64,000 nucleotides of DNA from Variovorax sp. PAMC 28711 (GCF_001577265.1 NZ_CP014517.1:921001-985000); one strand, 5' to 3'. Counted from the first letter of the stretch, positions 36,855 to 46,471 are shown. Made by a program: numbers and translations. Notes: generated by a model from the letters alone, not told the origin.

Positions 36855-39209
36855 TCAAACCAGCGCTGCCGCCGGCGCGGCCGTTGCGGCACCCGTCGTG
36901 GGCTGCGCATGCGGCACTAGCACCACCGGGATCGACTTCGATGCCGGCGTGCCCGCGTTCAGCGCCACCGACGCCAGCGGCACCAGCGGATTCGTCTCGG
37001 GGTAGTAGGCCGCGAGGTTGCCGCGCGGGATGTTGTATGCGACCAGCTTGAACTTGTCGGCGCGGCGCTCGTGCCCGTCGTCCCACACGGTCTTGATGTC
37101 GACCCAGTCGCCGTCCTTCATTCCGAGCGTCTTGATGTCCTCGGCGTTGATGAAGACCACGCGGCGCTGGCCGAACACGCCGCGGTAGCGGTCGTCGTGG
37201 CCGTAGATGGTGGTGTTGTACTGGTCGTGCGAGCGCGTGGTCAACAGCGTGAAGACGACCGTGTCGGTCTTCTTCGAGAAGCGCGCGCGGGCGCGGTGCG
37301 ACGGCGTGTCAACCGGCACCGCGTGCGTGTAGAAGCTGGCCTTCTTTGCCGCAGTGTTCCACACGCGTTCGCTCGCCGTGTTGCGCAATCGGAAGCCGCC
37401 GGGCACCGCTACGCGCTGATTGAAATCCTTGAAGTCGACGAACACCGCGGCGATCTTGTCGCGGATGCGGTTGTAGTCGGCGAGCAACCAGCGCCAGGGC
37501 GTCTTGCTGCTGCCACGGCCCGAAGCGCCGATGGTGGCCTCGGCCAGCCGCGCGACGATGGCGGGCTCCGACAGCAGGTGCTCGGACGCCGGTGCGTTCA
37601 TGCCGTGCGACAGGTGCACCATGCTCATCGAGTCTTCGACCGTCACGCCCTGTGGCCCTTCGGCCTGGATGTCGATCTCGGTGCGGCCCAGGCACGGCAG
37701 GATCAATGCCTCGCGCCCATGCACGATGTGGCTGCGGTTGAGCTTGGTGGTGACGTGGACCGTGAGGTCGCAGCGGCGCAGGCCCTTCCAGGTTTCGTAG
37801 GTGTCGGGCGTGGCGGCAGCAAAGTTGCCGCCGAGCGCGAAGAACACTTTGCCCTTGCCGTCGATCATGGCCTGGATGGCCTCGACGGTGTCCCAGCCGT
37901 TGGCACGCGGTGGCTCGAAGCCGAACACTTCGCGCAGGCTGTCGAGCAATGCCGCAGGCGGCTTCTCCCAGATGCCCATGGTGCGGTCGCCCTGCACGTT
38001 GCTGTGGCCACGCACCGGGCACGGGCCGGCGCCGGGCCGGCCGATGTTTCCGCGCATCAGCAGCAGGTTGACCATCATCTGAATCGTCGCGACCGAGTTC
38101 TGGTGCTGCGTGATGCCCATGCCCCAGCAGAAGATCGCGCGCTCCGATGCGCAATACACGTCGGCCGCCGCACGGATCTGCGCTTCGGGCAGGCCCGATT
38201 CTTCGACCAGCAGCGCCCACGATTCGGCGCGCACATCGGCAGCGAGCGCATCGAAGCCGGTGGTGTGCTCGGCGATGAAGGCCTGGTCGAGCAACGATTC
38301 GCCCGCGTCCTGCCGTTCAAGCAGGTGCTTCATCATTCCCTTGACCAAGGCCAAGTCCCCACCCACACGCAGCTGGTAGTAGTGCGTGCTGATCTGCGTG
38401 GAGCTGAGCGTCGCCATCTCCAGTTTGTCCTGCGGATCGGCAAAGCGCTCCAGCCCGCGCTCGCGCAGCGGATTGAAGCTCACGATCTTCGCGCCGCGCT
38501 TGTGCGCCTGGCGCAGCTCGCCCAGCATGCGCGGGTGATTCGTGCCGGGGTTCTGGCCGAAGATGAAGATGGCATCGGCCAGCTCGAAGTCTTCCAGCGT
38601 GACCGTACCCTTGCCCACACCGATCTGAGGCCGCATGCCGCTGCCACTCGGCTCGTGGCACATGTTCGAGCAGTCGGGGAAATTGTTGGTGCCGTACTCG
38701 CGTACGAAGAGCTGGTACAGGAAGGCTGCCTCGTTGCTGGCGCGACCCGAGGTGTAGAAGATCGCCTGGTTCGGGTCTGGCAGCGCGTTGAGGTGTCTGG
38801 CCACCAGCGCGAAAGCCGCGTCCCATTCGATCGGCACATATTTATCGCTGGCCGCGTCATAGACCATCGGGTGCGTGAGGCGCCCCTGGTCTTCGAGCCA
38901 GAAGTCGCTTTGCTGCGCGAGTTCGGCCACCGTGTGCTTCGCGAACAGTTCGGGGCCGGCGCGGCGTGCCGTGGCTTCGGCGGCCACCGCCTTCACGCCG
39001 TTCTCGCAGAACTCGAAGGTCGAGGCATGGTTGCGGTCGGGCCAGGCGCAGCCGGGGCAATCGAAGCCGTCGGGCTGGTTGGCCGAGAGCATGGTCTTGG
39101 CGCCCTTGATGGCGATGTCCTGCTTGAGCAAGGCGTTCGTCACGCTGCGCAGTGCGCCCCAGCCGCCCGCCGGGCCGTTGTAGAACTCGATCTTCTGGTG
39201 GTCAGTCAT
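36855..39209 (-). CDS. FdhF/YdeP-family molybdopterin oxidoreductase
   Basis: A 784-residue cytoplasmic molybdoprotein of the YdeP/CbbBc family. The N-terminal pair CPGC (DCPGCAWPD, near residue 52) belongs to an iron-sulfur site. Motifs around SNMCHEPSGSGM, IFIFGQNPGTNHPRM, FCWGMGITQHQNSV and GNIGRPGAGPCPVRGHSNVQG are typical of the bis-MGD-binding core, and the C-terminal dinucleotide-binding domain ends near IPRGNLAAYYPETN. No Tat signal is present. Related proteins lack full formate dehydrogenase partners and their substrate is uncertain. I chose the ATG at 39209, where the family N-terminus (DHQKIEFYNGPAGGWG) begins. Confidence 0.88.
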   Translation of the reverse strand: MTDHQKIEFYNGPAGGWGALRSVTNALLKQDIAIKGAKTMLSANQPDGFDCPGCAWPDRNHASTFEFCENGVKAVAAEATARRAGPELFAKHTVAELAQQSDFWLEDQGRLTHPMVYDAASDKYVPIEWDAAFALVARHLNALPDPNQAIFYTSGRASNEAAFLYQLFVREYGTNNFPDCSNMCHEPSGSGMRPQIGVGKGTVTLEDFELADAIFIFGQNPGTNHPRMLGELRQAHKRGAKIVSFNPLRERGLERFADPQDKLEMATLSSTQISTHYYQLRVGGDLALVKGMMKHLLERQDAGESLLDQAFIAEHTTGFDALAADVRAESWALLVEESGLPEAQIRAAADVYCASERAIFCWGMGITQHQNSVATIQMMVNLLLMRGNIGRPGAGPCPVRGHSNVQGDRTMGIWEKPPAALLDSLREVFGFEPPRANGWDTVEAIQAMIDGKGKVFFALGGNFAAATPDTYETWKGLRRCDLTVHVTTKLNRSHIVHGREALILPCLGRTEIDIQAEGPQGVTVEDSMSMVHLSHGMNAPASEHLLSEPAIVARLAEATIGASGRGSSKTPWRWLLADYNRIRDKIAAVFVDFKDFNQRVAVPGGFRLRNTASERVWNTAAKKASFYTHAVPVDTPSHRARARFSKKTDTVVFTLLTTRSHDQYNTTIYGHDDRYRGVFGQRRVVFINAEDIKTLGMKDGDWVDIKTVWDDGHERRADKFKLVAYNIPRGNLAAYYPETNPLVPLASVALNAGTPASKSIPVVLVPHAQPTTGAATAAPAAALV

Positions 39210-39281
39210 GGGGTGAGTGTTGTCGTGCGGGTCACCGCGGTCAAATTGCATTCGCGCATGGCCCGATTCGGAACGGAAATG

Positions 39282-39321
39282 AAAAAGCGCAGGACGCCAT
39301 GAATTTCATGGGGACCTGCGC
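39282..39321 (-). terminator. Intrinsic terminator of the OFA-family transporter gene
   Basis: On the minus strand GCGCAGG (39321-39315) pairs with CCTGCGC (39293-39287), enclosing a second palindrome, CCATGAAATTCATGG. The hairpin is followed by TTTTTC. It lies 28 bases after the transporter stop, as expected for a Rho-independent terminator. Confidence 0.8.
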
Positions 39322-39348
39322 CGTGTCCGCGGGCTCGAGCCCGGTGCG

Positions 39349-41034
39349 TCAGTTGAAGAACTTGGCCGCGCTGATCAGCGTCTTGTAGACACCCCAGGCC
39401 AGCGGCAGGCCGACGGCCAGCCACGCGAGGGCGACCACGGCCGGGCTCACGGTGCCGCCGCCGCCCGAACCGCTGCCGACTTCGGCCGCAGAGGCCTTCT
39501 CGTGCGCCAGCTTCTTCTCGACGGCCAGTTCGGCATCGGTCATGAAGTGCTTGTCGGCCACCGGGCGCACCATCAGGTTGGCGATGAGGCCGATGACCAG
39601 CATGCCGACCAGGATGTACATCGTCTGGTTGTAGACCTGCTCACGCGGGATGCCGAGGCCCAACTGGTATTCGCGCATGTAGTTCACGACGACCGGACCC
39701 AGGATACCGGCCGTGGCCCATGCGGTGAGCAGGCGGCCGTGGATGGCGCCGACGAACTGCGTGCCGAACAGGTCGGCCAGGTAGGCCGGCACGGTCGCGA
39801 AGCCGCCGCCGTACATCGACAGGATGAGGCAGACCGCACCCACGAAGAGCAGCTTGCTGCCGGCCGCGGCCGAGCCCGGCAGGCTCGCGTAAAGCAGGCC
39901 ACCCAGCACGAAGAAGATCGTGTAGGTGAGCTTGCGGCCCAGCTTGTCGGACAGGCTGGCCCACACGAAGCGGCCACCGATGTTGAAGAGCGACAGCAAC
40001 GCCGTGAAACCGCCGGCCACGGCCGCGATGGCGGCCAGCTGGGTCTTGTCGAGTTCGCCGAACTTCTTGGCGACGCCGATCAGGCCACCGCCGAACACTT
40101 CCTGCAGCATGGGCGAGGCCATGCCGATCACGCCGATGCCGGCCGACACGTTCATGCACAGCACGACCCACACGAGCCAGAACTGCGGGATGCCCCACAC
40201 CTTTTTCACGTGCACGTGGCGCTGCGTGATCATGGTGTTGGCGGCTTTCGCCACCAGGGGCGTCCAGCCGTCGGGCTTCCAGCCGGTCGGCGGCACGCGG
40301 TAGCCGAGTGCGCCGCCCATCATGAAGACGAAATAGACGAACGCCATCACGACGAAGGTCTGCATGACGCCGACATCCGTGGGGGTCGCGAAGTTCTTCA
40401 TGAGCTCGACGGCCAGCGGCGACCCGATCAGCGCGCCGCCACCGAAGCCCATGATGGCCATGCCGGTCGCCATGCCGCGGCGGTCCGGGAACCACTTGAT
40501 CAGCGTCGACACCGGCGAGATGTAGCCGAGCCCAAGGCCGATGCCGCCGATCACGCCGGAACCGAGGATCATCAGCCAGAACTGGTGCAGATAGATGCCC
40601 AGCGCCGAGATCAGCATGCCGCCACACCAGCACACGGCCGAGACCACGCCGGCCTTGCGCGGACCGGCGCGTTCGAGCCAGCCGCCCCAGAGCGCGGCCG
40701 AGCAGCCGAGGAACACGAAGAAGAGCGTGTACATCCAGCCCAGCGTGGCGATGCGCCAGTCACAGCCGCTCGCGAACAGCTCGGCGAAAAAGCTCATGTC
40801 CTTGGCACACGCCTGCGCGCCGGTGCCGTTGACCGACAGCATCTTCGACAGCGGCAGCCAGAACACCGAAAAGCCGTAGGCCATGCCGATGCACAGGTGA
40901 ATGGCCAGCGCAGCCGGTGGCACGAGCCATCGATTGAAGCCGGGGCCCGCGATGATGCGTTCCTTGTCTAGGAAGCCTGGCCGCTCGCCCGCGGAACCGA
41001 CGCCCTCCAGCGTACCGGTGATGGTGTTCGACAT
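39349..41034 (-). CDS. OFA-family MFS transporter (oxalate/formate antiporter-like)
   Basis: A 561-residue membrane protein of the major facilitator superfamily, closest in pattern to the oxalate:formate antiporter family. Twelve hydrophobic segments are seen, with family motifs GYISPVSTLIKWFPDRRGMATG and FNIGGRFVWASLSDKLGRK, and an extra C-terminal helix (VALAWLAVGLPLAWGVY) after a Gly/Ser linker. A strong ribosome site (GAGGAG) precedes the ATG. It may move formate, oxalate or a related carboxylate, which would fit the formate-related genes in the window; the substrate is not shown. Confidence 0.88.
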   Translation of the reverse strand: MSNTITGTLEGVGSAGERPGFLDKERIIAGPGFNRWLVPPAALAIHLCIGMAYGFSVFWLPLSKMLSVNGTGAQACAKDMSFFAELFASGCDWRIATLGWMYTLFFVFLGCSAALWGGWLERAGPRKAGVVSAVCWCGGMLISALGIYLHQFWLMILGSGVIGGIGLGLGYISPVSTLIKWFPDRRGMATGMAIMGFGGGALIGSPLAVELMKNFATPTDVGVMQTFVVMAFVYFVFMMGGALGYRVPPTGWKPDGWTPLVAKAANTMITQRHVHVKKVWGIPQFWLVWVVLCMNVSAGIGVIGMASPMLQEVFGGGLIGVAKKFGELDKTQLAAIAAVAGGFTALLSLFNIGGRFVWASLSDKLGRKLTYTIFFVLGGLLYASLPGSAAAGSKLLFVGAVCLILSMYGGGFATVPAYLADLFGTQFVGAIHGRLLTAWATAGILGPVVVNYMREYQLGLGIPREQVYNQTMYILVGMLVIGLIANLMVRPVADKHFMTDAELAVEKKLAHEKASAAEVGSGSGGGGTVSPAVVALAWLAVGLPLAWGVYKTLISAAKFFN

Positions 41035-41098
41035 ATTTCTCCTCAGTCCTCAGTAAAAAGCGGGGGTGGCCTGATGGGCACCTGAACGCGGCGAGTGT

Positions 41099-41110
41099 GA
41101 ACAATTGTTC
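41099..41110. promoter_or_regulatory. Perfect 12-bp palindrome upstream of the OFA transporter
   Basis: GAACAATTGTTC is a perfect palindrome 65 bases upstream of the transporter ATG. A nearby direct repeat (GCATCGA at about 41127 and 41139) lies further upstream. It is a candidate operator for the adjacent LysR regulator or another dimeric repressor. Confidence 0.5.
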
Positions 41111-41172
41111 AGAAACGCGTCCAATTGCATCGACACATGCATCGATTCAAAAAATAAATGAAATCGAAAGCG

Positions 41173-42114
41173 CTAGGCGTCCAGCGCGCCGCTGTGCAGG
41201 TCGACCTGTGTTGTCCATTCGGAGGTCTGCAGCAGGTCGAGGCCCGCTTGCAGTGCACGCGACGGCCGGACGCCGGCCTGCGTCATGAAGCCGATGGGGG
41301 TTCGCACTTCAGGTTCGATGAGCGGCAGCGCTTCCAGCTCGCGGTACCCGCGCACCGCAGCCACCATGGCGCCAGGCAGCACGCTGCACACCTGGCCTGC
41401 GATGACTGTGAGTGCGAGCGCCAGCACCGAATTGGTTTCGATGGCGGGCGCGACCGCCACACCGGCGCTGCCCAAGGCCTGATCGATGATCGTGCGGTTG
41501 TGCATGTCGGGCGTGAGAAGACACAGCGGCAACGCCCCGGCGTGCGACCAGCGCATCGGCGCGCCGATCTGCAACGCATCGGCAGGCTGCGCCGCACGTC
41601 GCAGCAGGAAATAGTGCTCGATGCTCTGCGGCCAGGCTGTGAGCTTGACGCCGCGCAGTTCCATGCGCTCGGTGTAACCCAGCGCGAGGTCGAGCGACAG
41701 GTTCTCCAGCCCGGTTTCGAGCTGCTGCGAACTCATCGACAGCACGGTCGGCACGATGCCGGGATGCCGCTCCTGCAACATGGCCGCGAAGCGCGCGAGC
41801 ATCGGGATCGCCGTCGGCACCGCCGCCATGCGCAGCTTGCCGCGCGGGGTGGCGATGTCGCTGCGCAGGTCCTGCTGCAGCACCTCGTTGTCGCGCAGCA
41901 TGCGCTGCGCAGTTGCGAGCACGCGCTCGCCTTCCTGCGTGAGCCCTACATAGGCACGACCGCGCCGGGCGATGACGACGCCGAACTCCTGCTCCAGCGC
42001 ACGAAGCGCATTCGAGAGCGCCGGCTGCGTGATGTGGCAGGCCTGCGCGGCGCGTCCGAAGTGGCGGTGTTCGTCGAGCGCGACCAGGTAGCGCATCGAC
42101 GCGAGCAGGTTCAT
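41173..42114 (-). CDS. LysR-family transcriptional regulator
   Basis: A 313-residue regulator. The N-terminal winged helix-turn-helix is clear (LDEHRHFGRAAQACHITQPALSNALRALE, described by its core HFGRAAQACHITQPALS), followed by a linker helix and a periplasmic-binding-like effector domain. It lies 16 bases downstream of apbC and 138 bases upstream of the OFA transporter on the same strand, so it may control that transporter. Confidence 0.92.
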   Translation of the reverse strand: MNLLASMRYLVALDEHRHFGRAAQACHITQPALSNALRALEQEFGVVIARRGRAYVGLTQEGERVLATAQRMLRDNEVLQQDLRSDIATPRGKLRMAAVPTAIPMLARFAAMLQERHPGIVPTVLSMSSQQLETGLENLSLDLALGYTERMELRGVKLTAWPQSIEHYFLLRRAAQPADALQIGAPMRWSHAGALPLCLLTPDMHNRTIIDQALGSAGVAVAPAIETNSVLALALTVIAGQVCSVLPGAMVAAVRGYRELEALPLIEPEVRTPIGFMTQAGVRPSRALQAGLDLLQTSEWTTQVDLHSGALDA

Positions 42115-42130
42115 GCGGCGCGCCTCGGCG

Positions 42131-43222
42131 TCACGTGTTCTTGCTGATGGAGATGGTCGGGAACTTCGCGGAAAAGTCCTTCGCCTTCTCGGCGATGCTC
42201 ACCGCCACGCGCCGGGCGATCGCCTTGTAGATGCCGGCGATCTCGCCGTCCGGGTCGGCGACCACGGTCGGCTGGCCGCTGTCGGCATGCTCGCGGATCT
42301 GCATCGCGAGCGGCAGTGCCCCAAGGTAGTCCGTGTTGTATTGCTCGGCCATCTTCTTGCCGCCGTCGGCGCCGAAGATGTGCTCCACGTGCCCGCAGTT
42401 CGAGCAGATGTGCACCGCCATGTTCTCGACGATGCCGAGGATCGGCACGCCGACCTTCTCGAACATCTTGATGCCCTTCTTCGCGTCGAGCAGCGCGATG
42501 TCCTGCGGCGTGGTGACGATCACCGCGCCGGTGACCGGCACGCGCTGCGACAGCGTCAGCTGGATGTCGCCGGTGCCGGGCGGCATGTCGACGATGAGGT
42601 AGTCGAGTTCACGCCAGTTGGTCTGGCGCAGCAGCTGCTCGAGCGCCTGCGTGACCATCGGGCCGCGCCAGATCATGGCCTGATCGCCATCGACCAGGAA
42701 GCCGATCGACATCACCTGCACACCGTGGTTTTCCATCGGCTCCATGGTCTTGCCGTCGGCGCTTTTCGGCTTGCCTTCGATGCCCAGCATCATGGGCTGG
42801 CTCGGGCCGTAGATGTCGGCGTCGAGAATGCCGACCGTCGCGCCTTCCGACGCCAGCGCGAGCGCCAGGTTCACGGCCGTGGTGCTCTTGCCCACGCCGC
42901 CCTTGCCCGAAGCGATCGCCACGATGTTCTTCACGCCGGGCAGCAATTGCACGCCGCGCTGGACCGCGTGGCTCACCACCTTGGTGGAGATGTTGACGGA
43001 CACGTTCTCCACGCCCGGCAGCGTTTTCGCGGCGGCGACGAGCGCCTTGCGCAGCGTCGGATGCTGGCTTTTCGCCGGGTAGCCGAGTTCGAGATCGAAG
43101 GCCACGTCGCCGTCGGCGATGTGGATGTTCCGGATGGCCTTCGAGCCGACGAAGTCCTTGCCGGTGTTTGGGTCCGGCACCGTCGCGAGCGCGGCGAGAA
43201 GGGCCTCTTGGGTAACTGCCAT
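42131..43222 (-). CDS. apbC: Iron-sulfur cluster carrier protein ApbC/Mrp
   Basis: A 363-residue P-loop ATPase that carries Fe-S clusters to target proteins. An N-terminal MIP18-like domain (residues 1-90) is followed by the deviant Walker A GKGGVGKST near residue 107 and the cluster-binding CXXC in CSNCGH near residue 280. It could support the many Fe-S proteins encoded here. A TAGACT -10-like box lies in the 41-base gap shared with the divergent patatin gene. Confidence 0.95.
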   Translation of the reverse strand: MAVTQEALLAALATVPDPNTGKDFVGSKAIRNIHIADGDVAFDLELGYPAKSQHPTLRKALVAAAKTLPGVENVSVNISTKVVSHAVQRGVQLLPGVKNIVAIASGKGGVGKSTTAVNLALALASEGATVGILDADIYGPSQPMMLGIEGKPKSADGKTMEPMENHGVQVMSIGFLVDGDQAMIWRGPMVTQALEQLLRQTNWRELDYLIVDMPPGTGDIQLTLSQRVPVTGAVIVTTPQDIALLDAKKGIKMFEKVGVPILGIVENMAVHICSNCGHVEHIFGADGGKKMAEQYNTDYLGALPLAMQIREHADSGQPTVVADPDGEIAGIYKAIARRVAVSIAEKAKDFSAKFPTISISKNT

Positions 43223-43263
43223 TGATACAACTCCTGAATCGCGGGTAGTCTAGTGCGGCACCC

Positions 43264-44475
43264 ATGTCCTCTGTCGACCCCGCCCCATTGCCCGCCACAG
43301 GCCCGACCGGTCTGCTTCTCACCGGCGGTGGCGCCCGCGCCGCCTACCAGGTCGGCGTGCTCGAAGCCATTGCCGATCTGCGACGGGCCGCCGGCGTCGA
43401 GGGCCATCCGTTCCCCATCATCACGGGCACCTCGGCGGGCGCGATCAACGCCGCCGCACTGGCCTGCGGCGCCGACGATTTCGATGCCACCGTGCGAGAC
43501 ATCGCGGACGTCTGGCAAAGCTTCCGGACCGATCAGGTTTACCGCGCCGATTCGCTCTCGCGCCTCGACGCGCCCGGCCGCTGGCACATGCTGTTCGGCC
43601 TGGCATCCCTTTTTGCGCGATGGCGGCGCGAGCAGCCACGCTCGCTGCTCGACAACGCCCCGCTCGCCGACCTGCTGAAACGCCTGGTGCCGCTCGACCG
43701 GCTGCCCGGCCTGATGGCCGCGGGCCACGTTCAGGCCTTGGCCGTGACCGCATCGAGCTACAGCTCGGGCGAACACTTCACTTTCTACGAATCGGCCCTG
43801 CCGATGGAACCGTGGGTGCGATCGCAACGCATCGCGGTGCCGGGCCGCATCACCCACGACCATTTGCTCGCGTCGTCGGCCATTCCCTTCGTGTTCCCGG
43901 CGACCGGCATCGCGATGAACGCGCACACGGAATACTTCGGCGACGGTTCGATGCGGCAGTCCGCGCCGATCGCGTCGGCCATCCATCTCGGTGCTGCGCG
44001 GGTGCTGGTGGTCGGCGCCGGGCGCCTGAGCGAACCGCGCGCGGAGCCCGGTCCGAACAAGCTGACGGGCTACCCGACCCTTGCGCAGATCGCCGGCCAC
44101 GCCCTCTCCAGCATCTTCCTGGACGCGCTGGCCGTCGACGTCGAGCGGCTGCGGCGCATCAACCAGACGCTGGCGCTGATACCCCCCGAGGCGCTGCGCA
44201 ACACGCATCTGCGGCCCGTCGAGCTGCTGGTGATTTCGCCCTCCGAGCGCATCGATGTGATCGCGTCGCGACACGTCGGCGCGCTGCCGGGCGCGGTGCG
44301 CCGCATGCTCGGCGGCCACGCAGCGCCGGCGGTGGGCGCGATGCAATCGTCGGCGTTCGCGAGCTACCTGCTGTTCGATACCGGCTTCACGCGCGAATTG
44401 ATGGCACTGGGACGCGCCGACACGCTGAGCCGGCGCGCGGAGGTGCTGCGCTTCTTCGGTTGGCCTGCAGCCTGA
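43264..44475 (+). CDS. Patatin-like phospholipase
   Basis: A 403-residue lipid hydrolase with a Ser-Asp dyad. The oxyanion loop LLTGGGARAAYQVGVLEA is at residues 18-35, the nucleophile Ser57 lies in GTSAG, and the dyad Asp is in YFGDGSM near residue 223. No signal peptide is seen. It faces apbC and is convergent with yceH. Confidence 0.9.
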   Translation: MSSVDPAPLPATGPTGLLLTGGGARAAYQVGVLEAIADLRRAAGVEGHPFPIITGTSAGAINAAALACGADDFDATVRDIADVWQSFRTDQVYRADSLSRLDAPGRWHMLFGLASLFARWRREQPRSLLDNAPLADLLKRLVPLDRLPGLMAAGHVQALAVTASSYSSGEHFTFYESALPMEPWVRSQRIAVPGRITHDHLLASSAIPFVFPATGIAMNAHTEYFGDGSMRQSAPIASAIHLGAARVLVVGAGRLSEPRAEPGPNKLTGYPTLAQIAGHALSSIFLDALAVDVERLRRINQTLALIPPEALRNTHLRPVELLVISPSERIDVIASRHVGALPGAVRRMLGGHAAPAVGAMQSSAFASYLLFDTGFTRELMALGRADTLSRRAEVLRFFGWPAA

Positions 44476-44487
44476 GCTGCCAGCTTC

Positions 44488-45174
44488 TCAGCCGCCCTGT
44501 GCGGGCACGATGCCGAGTTCCGAACACACGCGCGCCAGCAGCGATCGCAGGTCGGAAACCTCCGCCTCGAGTCGCGCCAAGTTCGCCTTGAGCGCCGCCA
44601 CCTCGCCGAGCGAGACGTCGGCACCGCGTGCATCGGCGTCGGGCCCCGCCAACGCTTCGGCCGGCGCCCCGCTCAACAGATGCGCCCAGCGGCTCTCGCG
44701 CGCGCCCGGAAGGCGCGCCAGACGGACCACCAGCGCGCCCGCCGGTCGCTCGGCCATTTCGTTGAGGAACCCTTCGACCGAAGAGATGTCCGCGAAGTTG
44801 TGCATGCGGTCGCAGGCGATGCGCAGCTCGCCGGCGGTTTGCGGGCCGCGCAGCATCAGCACAGTGAGCAGGATGACCGATTGCGAGGGCAGATGCAGCA
44901 CGCGGTCGGCGTTGTGCGCATAGCGAAAGGCACGGCCGCCGCTGCTCTCGGTGACCAGGCTGTAGCCCTTGAGGCTGTCGAGCGCGGCCTGGGCCTCGGC
45001 CTCCGACACGTCGAGCACCGGCGAGCGGCTGGTCTTCTGGTTGCAGCCGGACACCACCGCGTTGAGCGTCAGCGGATAGCTGTCGGGCACGGTGCGCTGC
45101 TTTTCGGCCAGCACGCCCAGCACGCGGGTTTCGAACAGCGACAGGGCGGGGAGCGTCGGCGCGGCGAAGCTCAT
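44488..45174 (-). CDS. YceH family protein (DUF480)
   Basis: A 228-residue protein made of two winged-helix-like domains. LGVLAEKQRTVPDSYPLTLNA and GCNQKTSRSPV are the signature stretches of the YceH/DUF480 family. A C-terminal coiled coil (VAALKANLARLEAEVSDLRSLL) is typical. Its function is not established. It starts 5 bases after the stop of the isocitrate dehydrogenase gene, so the two are an operon. Confidence 0.9.
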   Translation of the reverse strand: MSFAAPTLPALSLFETRVLGVLAEKQRTVPDSYPLTLNAVVSGCNQKTSRSPVLDVSEAEAQAALDSLKGYSLVTESSGGRAFRYAHNADRVLHLPSQSVILLTVLMLRGPQTAGELRIACDRMHNFADISSVEGFLNEMAERPAGALVVRLARLPGARESRWAHLLSGAPAEALAGPDADARGADVSLGEVAALKANLARLEAEVSDLRSLLARVCSELGIVPAQGG

Positions 45175-45179
45175 GCGGG

Positions 45180-46211
45180 TCAGGCGCCCCGGATGCGGCT
45201 CACCAGTGCCTTGGTGAAGGCCATGGTGTTCGCGGTGCCGCCCAGATCGCCGGTGCGCACCTTGTCGAGGTTGAGCGTCTGGTCGATGGCGGTGCGCAGG
45301 CGCGTTGCCTTGTCCTGCAGCTTGACGTGGTCGAGCATCAGCGCCGCGGCGAGCATCAGCGCGATCGGGTTGGCGATGCCCTTGCCCGCGATGTCGGGCG
45401 CCGAGCCGTGCACGGCCTCGAAGATCGCGGCGTCGGTGCCGATGTTGGCGCCGGGCGCCATGCCGAGCCCGCCGACCAGGCCGGCCACGAGGTCCGAAAG
45501 GATGTCGCCGAACAGGTTGGTGGTGACCAGCATGTCGAACTGCCAGGGGTTGAGCACCAGCTTCATGGCGCAGGCGTCCACGATGATGCTGTCCAGCTCG
45601 AACTGGCCCTTGTACTTTTCTTCGTACAGCTGCAGGCCCGTCTCCAGGAACAGCCCGGTCAGCACCTTCATGATGTTGGCCTTGTGCACCAGCGTGACCT
45701 TCTTGCGGCCGGTCGCGACCGCCGTGTCGAACGCGTATTCGCAGATGCGGCGGCAACCCTGCCGCGTGTTGATGCCGGTCGCCATGCCCACGGCATGCGG
45801 ATCGTCGTCGATGCGCACGTAGTGCTCGTGGCCGATGTAGAGGCCTTCGAGGTTCTCGCGCACGATCATCAAGTCGATCTTGTCGAAGCGACCGCCCGGA
45901 ATGATCGTGCGCGCCGGGCGCAGGTTGGCGTAGAGCTGGAATTCCTCGCGCAGCCGCACGTTCGACGACCGGTACCCTCCGCCCGATGGCGTTTCGAGCG
46001 GACCCTTCAGCGCGAGCCGCGTGCGGCGAATGCTGTCCAGCGTTTCGGCCGGCAACGGATCGCCCGACGCCGTCACGCCGCCGAGCCCCGCGATCTTGCG
46101 ATCCCACTCGAACGGCGCCTCCAGTGCATCGAGCGCGGCCAGCGTGGCGTCGACGATTTCGGGGCCGATGCCGTCGCCGGGGATCAGGGTTGCGGGAATG
46201 GGAGGGGTCAT
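45180..46211 (-). CDS. NAD-dependent isocitrate dehydrogenase
   Basis: A 343-residue enzyme of the isocitrate/isopropylmalate dehydrogenase family. LIPGDGIGPEI marks the N-terminus, SSNVRLREEFQLYANLRPAR the substrate loop, and NLFGDILSDLVAGLVGGLG the metal-binding region. GSAPDIAGKGIANPIAL near residue 270 is the nucleotide-binding region. Length and motifs resemble the eukaryotic NAD-type enzymes, which make 2-oxoglutarate. Isopropylmalate dehydrogenase or tartrate dehydrogenase are less likely alternatives. Confidence 0.85.
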   Translation of the reverse strand: MTPPIPATLIPGDGIGPEIVDATLAALDALEAPFEWDRKIAGLGGVTASGDPLPAETLDSIRRTRLALKGPLETPSGGGYRSSNVRLREEFQLYANLRPARTIIPGGRFDKIDLMIVRENLEGLYIGHEHYVRIDDDPHAVGMATGINTRQGCRRICEYAFDTAVATGRKKVTLVHKANIMKVLTGLFLETGLQLYEEKYKGQFELDSIIVDACAMKLVLNPWQFDMLVTTNLFGDILSDLVAGLVGGLGMAPGANIGTDAAIFEAVHGSAPDIAGKGIANPIALMLAAALMLDHVKLQDKATRLRTAIDQTLNLDKVRTGDLGGTANTMAFTKALVSRIRGA

Positions 46212-46317
46212 CTGCAGCTTTGAGTGGTCGGTTTCGAGGGGGCGCAGCGCTTGTGGCGCCGTCCGGAGCCGAAAGCATACGCCGCGCCTGCAACGCCTTG
46301 TCGCTCTTCCTCTGGCG

Positions 46318-46411
46318 GGATCTCCTCGAGTTTCTCGCAGGCGGGCGGATTCTGGAATGGATCGATGGCCAAGACTTCGAGAAGGTCCAGAGCCTTCTCC
46401 TTCAGGCTGAT
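46318..46411 (-). pseudogene. Remnant of a Txe/YoeB-type toxin gene
   Basis: On the minus strand a short frame reads LKEKALDLLEVLAIDPFQ followed by NPPACEKL, which closely resembles the Txe/YoeB mRNA interferase core (DPFQNPPPYEKL). The start of the toxin and its catalytic C-terminus (the YSRRIN region) are missing, so it is a dead fragment of about 30 codons. No antitoxin is seen. The rest of the 260-base gap 46212-46471 shows nothing else. Confidence 0.5.
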
Positions 46412-46471
46412 GACCCGATCGGTCCGGCAACGAGGGGGAAAGGACGGCCGCTACCGTGCTTCATGCGGCGT

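Noticed and set aside
36855..39209. FdhF/YdeP-type enzyme considered as a second selenoprotein
   Set aside because: The frame has no internal TGA and no SECIS-like hairpin was seen; the family normally lacks selenocysteine.
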